Source of the DNA: Tubiluchus corallicola
Lineage: Eukaryota > Priapulida > Priapulimorpha > Priapulimorphida > Tubiluchidae
Direction: 5' to 3'
NCBI GenBank assembly: GCA_030141605.1
Contig: JAQGDQ010000405.1
Coordinates: 141,001-205,000, forward strand
DNA: 64,000 nucleotides
The notes under the pieces were generated by a model that was not told where the DNA came from, ran no database searches, and saw only the letters and a program-made list of their open reading frames with translations. The stretch's first letter is position 1. Every line of letters begins with the position of its first letter. The position numbers and the translations under genes were made by a program. This document shows positions 56,126 to 64,000 of the stretch, in pieces.

Positions 56126-56217
56126 AAAACTATATTTTTATAAAAATCACTTATCCTTTTTACTAAAATTCCTCATATAAAACTATTTTGGAACTGTATA
56201 AAAGTTAAGATTATCGT

Positions 56218-56223
56218 AATAAA
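56218..56223 (+). terminator. Polyadenylation signal AATAAA
   Basis: The AATAAA lies 93 bases after the stop of the thioester gene, giving a short 3' UTR. Confidence 0.7.
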
Positions 56224-56239
56224 ATTTAATGTAAAGTTG

Positions 56240-57275
56240 TTAACAAAGACCTTCTCGATTTCCTTTCTTAATTTTATTCTTGAAAGGCTAGGCTACTGAT
56301 TTTGTGCAGGCCATTGTATAATTAACCCAGCTGAAAAACAGATTATATGCATAGTTATAGAGGGAGCATACGTGCTGAATAATATTGAAAATAACCTTGC
56401 ACAACGTTATTGAGCATCTGTATGTGATACTGAATGTTACAAAATATTACTGAGGGTCTGTGGACCATAAAAATCGCACAATATTGCATGCGTGTGGCGA
56501 CTTACATAATACATGATTGATCTCGTCTAATAAAAAAAAACAAGCATAAAGCATAACAAGTTCTTTTAGAAGGAATTAAGCTAAAAGCAAGAGAGAATGT
56601 GACATTGTTTGCTATACAAGGAAATTAGTAACGCTATAATATAAAGGCTTCTACTGTTATAGGATTAAGTTTTGCATGATTGTGTTGTTTGCAAACTTTT
56701 TCTCTATGAAAATCAGTTCCTATATGGTGCACTTTCACTTATTTTTACTAAACTTGTACATTGTACCACCTCTAGTTCAAGACCAAAACGTCATGACCTG
56801 CAGTGCACTTAGCTGTTTTGTTGTAATTATTTCCTAGATATCCATGTAGCTAGTGAAAAATGCGGTTCAGGCATTCCAAAAAAGGTAGTTGGCTTGCACA
56901 AGGAAACCAAAAAATTAAATTTAGTTTGAAGATTTGTTAAGCCAGCAAATTTTGCTCTGAAGGGAATCACAGGGGAAATCATTTCGCGTGTGAAAACAGC
57001 TAGGTCAAAGAATATACATACATAGGTGTTGTAGAAGCCTATAGAAGGGTGCTGCGGAATTTGAAACAGTAGAGCCATGTTATTTTTAGCAAAAATGTCT
57101 GTAGATGGCAGCACTATGCAAAAATTAAAAGAAAATGATGAAAATTTAATAATTATAAATTTATCATAATTGAAATAATTTTCTTCTAGTCAGCAGTGAA
57201 AAGAGGCAGTGTACTGCCTTCAGGTTTTCCGTTTCTTCCTACACCTATAACATTTCTCACCGCTTTAAGGGGTAT
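56240..57275. other. Intergenic, nothing recognised
   Basis: AT-rich intergenic DNA. The open frame at 56827-57114 (minus) shows no recognised domain and is likely chance. Confidence 0.5.
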
Positions 57276-57277
57276 TT

Positions 57278-57282
57278 GATCC

Positions 57283-57328
<46 letters not shown>

Positions 57329-57370
57329 GTTATTATTATTATTAATATTGTTATTATTATTATTATTAAT
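57278..57370. repeat. (TTA)n microsatellite
   Basis: About thirty TTA units with a few G or A interruptions. Confidence 0.97.
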
Positions 57371-58045
57371 TTATTGCCCATTAAAATTTACATAAAAAAT
57401 ACAACAGTTTATATTAAAAGTCACACAGTAAAATCATTGCACAATTTAATTTTTTTATTATTTTATTTTACATTTATTTCAGTACATAAAAAGTACCATA
57501 GAATAATAAACAAAGCGTGGTTAAGTCACAAAAAACATTTCTACAAGATAAAAAAAATAACTATTTACACAAAGAACAGAGAATTAATAAGCTAAATATG
57601 TAAAAAAGGAATAGTAAGTGTATAGTTTGTTCCAATGGGTAAATATATTTGAAGTTAAAATTTAATGATATCAGTATTATGAATAAAACTGTTGCATATG
57701 ATTTCATTGCTTGAATTTAATCAAACATGTTGCAACTAAAACACATTCATGATAAAAAAATCATTACCATTCATGGTAAATCAAACTACACTATGTCCAG
57801 GAAAGAAATGTGAACAATAAGTACTTGTTGAACTTTGACATATTTTGAAATAATTGCAAGATATAATTAATGGTCCAGGTAACCATAGAACGATACTAAC
57901 CAGAATTTTGAAATAGTTTCACCTTTAGTTCGCCTATGTCGGACACTTTCTTTTACGCAATTCTAAGTGTACCATAGTCCACAGTATTAAAGAAAGGTAG
58001 GCAAGAAGATGTTGATGAGGGTCAGGATTGCGATTACACTCATTG
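57371..58045. other. Intergenic, nothing recognised
   Basis: AT-rich. No gene or repeat family recognised. Confidence 0.5.
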
Positions 58046-58090
58046 TAATCGCGCGCGCGCGTGTGTATGCGTGAGTGAGTGAGTGCATGT
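58046..58090. repeat. (CG)n(TG)n and GTGA microsatellite
   Basis: TCGCGCGCGCGCGTGTGTAT followed by GTGAGTGAGTGAGTG. The alternating purine-pyrimidine tract could adopt Z-DNA. Confidence 0.9.
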
Positions 58091-58294
58091 GTTTGCAATG
58101 TATTTTTGTAGGATCTTACTGTATTTTTATTTTATCAGCGCAGCCCGATTATCTGTAAGTACTGTATCAGTTTATTTTTTTGCGAACGGTTAGATCTCTT
58201 TTATTCCCGTCATTAGCTTTCACCTGTCAAATTTATCAAATATTATCAAAGTTTTACTATTAACACATATAATAGGGTATATTAGACTAGACGA

Positions 58295-58795
58295 GCTTTC
58301 AGAATTAAGTAGAACCTGGAAGCGTTTTTTTGCATATATATATATAACTGGGCAACATAGCCATTCTTGTAAATATGGACATGCTTGCATATTATCAGTC
58401 GCTTTGCATAGTCCTACACAACTTCTTCAAAATGGCCACCACACAAATTGCGCTGATCATGCAATTTTCACCTATAGAGATTCGTTATAAGAACAAAAAG
58501 CAAATTAGCCATTTTTGAAATAAAGGTAACAGAAATGGATTCCTTAGGTCCAACTAACATTGACTAGTGATGATAAATTTCCTTAATGATAATTTTTCGG
58601 GAATTTCTTTTGATTTCTATTGTTCATGCAAAAACTCGACATTGGTTGTTTGCTTTTTTTCCGCTAATTTTTTCAAGCTGCTTTTCGGATGCAGCACAGT
58701 CAAATTGATGAGAATAGCTATGTGTGCCCACTTTTAGGAAAAAAGCGCTTCCAGAACTTTATATGTAGAAGTATTTTTTCAGGATTTTCTTAATT
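58295..58795. repeat. Short fold-back element related to 29820-31570
   Basis: AACCTGGAAGCGTTTTTTTG at about 58313 is the inverse of AAAAAAGCGCTTCCAGAAC at about 58738. The adjoining CAGTCAAATTGATGAGAATAG and GTGCCCACTTTTAGG match the 31490 and 29910 arms. Confidence 0.55.
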
Positions 58796-58799
58796 TTTC

Positions 58800-60050
58800 G
58801 AGAGTGCGTTGGCATTGGTAGTCGCTAGTGCGTTGTTGCAGTCTGCGGCGTATACAGAGTACGCGGCCACTGTAGCAGCCTTTCGATGCAGATCTCAGGA
58901 ACTAAGGGCAAAAAGTGTTGAGTGCTAGAACCAAATACGTCGGCAAATTGGCAAAATTTTTCGGCATTTTTTAAATATAAAATCAAAGCTTCGGCGCATG
59001 TTTTGCGCTACCTGATGTGAGCGATATTTCCAGACTTATGCAAGTATTTCCTATTGGTTTTTGCTTCCCAGTTCTGTACATTTTCCACCGAAGATCTAAT
59101 TGTTTCTCGCAAAAAGTTTGTACCTGCCTTGACAGTCGTTAACCTTTTGTTTTTGTTTCTATGTGTAATAAACAACAATATTAATTAACGTATAAGATAT
59201 ATTTAGAATTTCAAGCAAACGATAATTAAGCTTATGTTCAAAGGAAAAAAGTGCGAATATACAACTAAAAAGTCCTAGAGTAGCGCTTTTATACACAGAA
59301 AAATTTACTTTAGAGGTTAGACAATGTAATCGTGACTTTTTTCACTGTGCGAGTTTATGTCATTCGTGCAAAAAAATTGCTAAAAGGCACATACTCGATT
59401 ACGAAAAAGACAAGGAAAAATGCGAAAAAATCGGAGAATGGAAAAAGTTGAGAAAAGTGAAAACTTAGAAAGCTGTGTAGTTGGCCGAGTACATTACATT
59501 CAAGTAGTATTTGCTTTTTTTTGTACATGTAAACAGAGAAGTCGTTGATATTTCTTGTGAAAAAAGAGGTCCACAATTTAGTAGCTATGGGCCAGTTCTG
59601 GCTTTATTACGGCTCATTCTGGTAATACTGGCATAAAGGCAAACCTTAATTGGGCCAGTGATGACATGCCGCTTCCTGGCCATAATACATGTATAGATAA
59701 CATTGTCGGCCCAGTACTGGCATAGCTGCGGTATAAGAGATAAGGTGGGCGAGTGCGACCCATTGTTAGCATAGTTGTTTAGCCTGCGGTATTCAGAAGT
59801 GTCACGAGTTTAGTGTTAAATTTTATGTTATGGTTAGTTCTTTTAATTAAAGAAAACTTGCTTTTACCGTTAAATTTGACCTTTAAAAGTATGAATTCTG
59901 CATCCTGTATTATTTCATGAAAAAAGTTTATAGTACTTTCTTAGTGCGTTTTTACAATAAGTAAATGGCAAAGTTTTGCATTAACGAGAACAACAACACT
60001 GCAAATGACCGACTGTATGGAGTTATAAAACTTTTTTTATTCAACATGTA
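58800..60050. other. Intergenic with a small GGCCAGT-rich repeat
   Basis: No gene recognised. At 59588-59780 the word GGGCCAGT-CTGGC occurs three times or so in direct order (59590, 59650, 59718), perhaps a small decayed MITE. Confidence 0.4.
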
Positions 60051-60056
60051 GTAACG

Positions 60057-60250
60057 TTATGTAACTGTTTTTAAGGTTAAGTTTAACTTTACTTCACACC
60101 AAATAAAAAGTAAGCAATATACATTAAAATATATACATATACGTACAAACGTATACATCATATAAGAAACAATCAATAGACATAAAATATGTATAAAAAG
60201 CATAATAATGACAGGCGGCGTGGGGAGACACACAGTTACATGTGCCTGTA
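60057..60250 (-). mobile_element. LINE 3' tail copy (possible)
   Basis: The 60195-60248 segment (AAAAAGCATAATAATGACAG, GGCGGCGTGGGG, GTTACATGTGCCTG) is repeated at 60704-60756, where it directly follows a LINE coding end. This copy is therefore probably a 5'-truncated insertion of the same LINE. Confidence 0.5.
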
Positions 60251-60699
60251 TCGTATTTGTATTTGTCGTTTTGTATTCCTTACTCCTTTCATAACATATT
60301 CCTTGCAAAATATTATAACTATACGTATGCAAAATTTCTCTCCATTAACACAAACCATTTTATAATTACTAATTGCGCTTCTGCAAAAATGAAAATATAA
60401 TCACATCTCAAAAAACTAAAACTATGATGTGTGAACCTGCTCCCACGACCCGCTTTCTCCAAACTGTTTTTTAGCGCTGTCCTGTTCTTACTGACATACC
60501 TGACTTTTCCTTTTTCACATTTATTAAATAATTCTTTTCTCTCTAGTATAAACTACATTACTAACAATTGCCTTGTGCCACTTAGCTGGTCGGCCGCTGC
60601 TTAGCGATATACTTCAGTACAACCTAAAGACATGTGCTTGCACTTAGCATAACCACTTTGGTTATCGCATTTCAAGGACCACTTTTTACATTGGTTTTC

Positions 60700-61250
60700 A
60701 TAAAAAAAGCATAATAATGACAGGCGGCGTGGGGTGACAAAGTTACATGTGCCTGTTAAAAATTAAGACAGCATTTAGATCGACACAATTTAATCGCCAT
60801 TTAAAAAGGTTTGCATTTCGTGCTTTGACCAGTAGTGCATCATTTACAATTTCTGGTAAACTATATATTCTAAATCGGAATAACCCTATTGGAAAAAAAT
60901 GACGGAATATTTTTAGCAGATCGCTTGAGTTGTTATTTCTTGTCCGACTAGACATAGCTAATGTAAAAAATTATCTCTGTCTATATCTCTTTATGTATGA
61001 TTTGATAACACAGTACTAAATCTTTGTGTAGCATTCTTTTCTGTAATATAATTTAAGATTTAAAAGGTTCAATCGTAACGGGTATAACACGTAAGTAATA
61101 TTATATCTATAATACAGTAAAATACCTTTGAACTGATTCAAGTTTATCAACATTAATCAACAATATGGGGCTCCACACAGATGGACAATATTCTACTATT
61201 GGTCTAGTTATAAATATATGTTTTATACGCCTTCAATAATGTTTCATATA
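60700..61250 (-). mobile_element. LINE 3' end fragment
   Basis: Minus strand: PIVEYCPSVWSPILL and VDKLESVQRYF (61200-61120), a type of segment found near the end of CR1/jockey-like pol, then SDLLKIFRHFFPIGLFRFRI and a short 3' tail with GTCACCCCACGCCGCCTGTC. Frames are broken. Confidence 0.78.
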
Positions 61251-61689
61251 TTCATGTATTGACGTCATCTCATCGCCACTTCATTTTAAAAATAATTTCT
61301 GGAGTTTCGATTTTTGATAAAAACTTTACAGACTGAAAAACGTGAAATAAAAACTAGGAAAACACCAAGAATCGGGTTAACTTATCAGGTAAATATTGTT
61401 CATTGTTATAGCAATGTGATATGCGTGAGAGTAAGAGGGTTGTGCGTGAGTGCGTGTTGCGTGTTGCATGTGTGGCTAGTCAATTATGAGAGTTACTTAG
61501 TTTACTTGGCAGGCGAGGTCTGTTACAGCTAAACCTATAATATAGCCTATGGCGTTTTGATTTTTGAAAAGCAGCTTTCACACGCGCGAATAGCCGCTTA
61601 TAAAAACAAGGCAACTGCACACGAGACTATTGTTCATCTCCAGTGCAAGCAGCATCAGAGTTGTAGTTGTTTCACAAACAAAGCTTAAA
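61251..61689. other. Intergenic, nothing recognised
   Basis: AT-rich. No recognised gene. Confidence 0.45.
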
Positions 61690-62850
61690 CACATGTCCAG
61701 TTTGAAGCATAATATTGTGAGGAGATACTAGGCCAGGCTTAAAATCTTGAAATTTGATCTTTTTTGTTGACTTGGCATGCCCAGTTTGAAGCATAATACT
61801 GTGAGAAGATACTAGGTGAGACTTGAAATCTTGAAATTTGATCTTTGTTGTTGGCTTGGCTTGCCTAGTTTGAAGCGTAATATTGTGAGGAGATACTAGG
61901 TGAGTCTTGAAATCTTGAAATTTGGTCTTGTTGTTGGCTTGGCTTGCCCAGTTTGAAGCGTAATATCGTGAGGAGATACTAGGTGAGTCTAGAAATCTTG
62001 AAATTTAATCTTTGTTGTTGGCTTGGCATGCCCAATTTCAAGCCTAATATTGTGAGGAGATACTAGGTGAGACTTGAAATTTGATCTTTGTTGCCAACTT
62101 GGCATGTCCAGTTTGAAGCGCAAAGGAGATACTAGGTTAGTCTTGAAATCTTGAAATTTGATCTTTGTTGCTGGCTTGGCACGCCTAATTTCAAGCATAA
62201 TATTGTGAGGAGATACTAGGTGAGTCTTAAAGTCTTGAAATTTGATCTTTGTTGTTGGCTTGGCTTGCCCAGTTTCAAGCATAATACTGTGAGAAGATAC
62301 TAGGTGAGACTTGAAATCTTGAAATTTGATCTTTGTTGTTGGCTTGGCTTGCCTAGTTTGAAGCGTAATATTGTGAGGAGATACTAGGTGAGTCTTGAAA
62401 TCTTGAAATTTGGTCTTGTTGTTGGCTTGGCTTGCCCAGTTTGAAGCGTAATATCGTGAGGAGATACTAGGTGAGTCTAGAAATCTTGAAATTTAATCTT
62501 TGTTGTTGGCTTGGCTTGCCCAATTTCAAGCCTAATATTGTGAGGAGATACTAGGTGAGTCTTGAAGTCTTGAAATTTAATCTTTGTTGTTGACTTGGCA
62601 TGCCCAATTTCAAGCATAATACTGTGAGGAGATACTAGGTGAGTCTTGAAATCTTGAAATTTGATCGTTGTTGCCAACTTGGCATGCCCAATTTCAAGCA
62701 TAATACTGTGAGGAGATACTAGGTGAGTCTTGAAATCTTGAAATTTGATCGTTGTTGCCAACTTGGCATGCCCAATTTCAAGCATAATACTGTGAGGAGA
62801 TACTAGGTGAGTCTTGAAATCTTAAAATTCGGTCTTGTTGTTGGCTTGAC
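61690..62850 (-). repeat. 84-bp minisatellite, about 14 units
   Basis: Successive GTGAGGAGATACTAGGTGAG words are 83-84 bp apart (61717, 61801, 61885, 61968, 62052, then after one shortened unit 62205, 62289 and onward). Because 84 is 28 codons, the minus strand stays open for several units, with 28-residue repeats such as MLEIGHAKPTTKIKFQDF-KTHLVSPHNI. A longer block recurs after 488 bp (61866-62030 against 62350-62515), so units were also copied in groups. One unit lacks about 15 bp near 62125. Confidence 0.95.
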
Positions 62851-62970
62851 CTTCCAGAGAGGTAGGACTTATTTGAGTTTTATCAGGTCAATCCATGATG
62901 GATCTCATAAAGGCATCATTTGCCATTCTCTTTATTCTAATTATTGATTGATTAATTAACGAATAATTAA

Positions 62971-63562
62971 TTAGTCCTCGAAACGATTCATGGATTCATT
63001 ATAAACTTTTAGACCAAAAAAGTCTTTAAATGTGTACAGCAAAGTTAACAATACTTCGTTCATGTCTGGCCTCCTCTCTGCATCCAACCGACACTTCTCT
63101 TTTAGCAATTTCAGTCTCTTTTGTATCAAAGCTGTGCACGTCAGATTCCCAAGGAAATGATTCAGAACTGAAGGAACTTTCCAAATATCTCGCTGTTTCT
63201 GATGTCGAGATACACAATCAATACAATCGATATCTTTTTTATCTCTGCAATGCAAATTCTTGCTTTTGTTGAACTCTGGGGCCAAAAATCTTTTACATTT
63301 CTGTAATGATCTGTGAAGCCATCTAGGATATGAATCCAGTCCGAGCTTGTACAAGTCGTCAAGGTCCGCCAAGATGATTCTAAGATCATTTGTGATCAAA
63401 TATTGTGAAGCCAACTTCTGCCTCGTCTGTGTGTCAGCTATAAAATAACCAAAGCTGTACAGGTACATCTGCGTCATAACATAGTCAATACACATGCGCA
63501 GACGTATCTTTGCTTCTTCTTCTTCTTCTAGTTTGAGTTTATTAAACACAGATTTGACTTTC
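62971..63562 (-). CDS. Last exon of an unidentified gene, possibly FAM69/DIPK kinase-like
   Basis: A 190-residue minus-strand frame ending at 62971. The frame opens upstream of the GTG at 63549, so it is an exon rather than a whole gene; a likely acceptor is the TAG at 63563-63565. Features seen: acidic run LEEEEEAKIRLR; hydrophobic YVMTQMYLYSFGYFIAD; NDLRIILADLDDLYKLGL; CRDKKDIDCIDCVSR; and RLKLLKEKCRLDAERRPDMN-EVLLTL. The ADLDDL and Cys-Asp-x-Asp-Cys pattern recalls the C-terminal part of FAM69/DIPK secretory-pathway kinase-like proteins, and the end recalls the final kinase helix (C---D---RP-M-EVL--L). Family assignment is tentative. The upstream exons would lie beyond the window or in 63600-64000. 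A minisatellite lies 120 bp past its stop. Confidence 0.5.
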
Positions 63563-63565
63563 CTA

Positions 63566-64000
63566 GAGTCTTGAGAATGGAAAGTAGGGCAAGACTAGAT
63601 TTCTCGTTTCGTTGCAGAAACCTGCTGGCTGTATAAGACGTGTGTTTGGTGGGAATAGTTTGTAGCTGCGCAAGCTGCGAGCCCAGTTGTACACACGTTT
63701 TTTTCTTTATGGCTGTAACCAGAATAGTATAGTTGTTCCACTTGGCTTTGTAAAACTGCAATAAAACAAGTGGAAATAAATTTGCAGTATTTGATGCAAG
63801 AGCAGAAAATTTTCAACCTTTATATATATATATATATATAATACATATAATATATATATATATACAAACACTTGAAAAATGTCACGAGCCTGTAAGTAAA
63901 CTTGTATTTTTAATACTGCTTTAATACGAGTCTTTCGCTGCTCATTTCAGTTGCCATAAAATGTAAAAATAATTATGTCGAATTTTAACTGCTATTGAGA
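63566..64000. other. Window end, AT microsatellite
   Basis: No exon recognised. (TA)n runs at 63820-63865. Confidence 0.5.

Noticed and set aside
56827-57114. Minus-strand 95-residue frame
   Set aside because: No recognisable domain, no neighbours, no splice or promoter support.
60057-60332. Minus-strand 91-residue hydrophobic frame
   Set aside because: Overlaps the LINE 3' tail copy and consists of AT-rich translation.

Overview
The window is nuclear DNA from an animal, most likely an invertebrate: AT-rich, intron-rich, with GT-AG introns swollen by CR1-type LINEs, BEL/Pao and Gypsy LTR elements, Helitrons and MITEs. I cannot name the species. No bacterial-style operons, rRNA, convincing tRNA genes or CRISPR arrays were seen. 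The main host gene runs on the + strand from 4892 to 56125. It is a CD109/alpha-2-macroglobulin (A2M) family thioester protein. I could assemble 18 exons whose splice phases all agree, giving 1305 residues plus a stop; the N-terminal half lies upstream of the window or was not recognised. The protein has the A2M strand region with the FPETW and PDTIT signatures, a thioester domain with a CGEQ core (ACGEQ instead of the usual GCGEQ) and its partner histidine, a CUB-like part, a polybasic furin-like cluster, the receptor-binding-type domain, and a Met-Thr-rich stalk ending in a hydrophobic tail. Three exons carry tandem heptapeptide repeats rich in Gly, Gln, Lys and Glu with the same 21-bp period. 
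 Region by region: 1-4891 holds a Helitron-like relic, a solo BEL LTR with target duplication, a second Helitron relic and a TA-flanked MITE. The intron 5104-12410 holds a 457-bp MITE and, at 5840-12134 on the minus strand, a BEL/Pao retrotransposon with 407/408-bp LTRs and a perfect 5-bp target duplication (CTGAT). Its Gag carries a complete intronless glycogenin (GT8) domain with its catalytic residues in place; this is the most unusual thing in the window. The intron 15493-21113 holds two degraded LINE relics. The intron 21297-25753 holds a tandem B-A-B-A-A array of Helitron units. The intron 29236-32869 holds fold-back repeats and another Helitron. The intron 38325-47738 holds a three-level nest: a LINE (minus), split by a gag-protease-only Gypsy-like element, whose left LTR is split by a Helitron. 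The intron 48185-55673 holds a LINE endonuclease fragment, a Gypsy pol relic, a 2.1-kb inverted-repeat element and short tandem repeats. 
 Beyond the gene's polyadenylation signal (56218) come microsatellites, a fold-back element, LINE 3' ends, an 84-bp minisatellite of about 14 units (61690-62850), and the last exon of a minus-strand gene (62971 to about 63562) that may belong to the FAM69/DIPK kinase-like family. 
 Only the thioester protein and the 62971 exon look like host genes. The remaining coding stretches belong to mobile elements.
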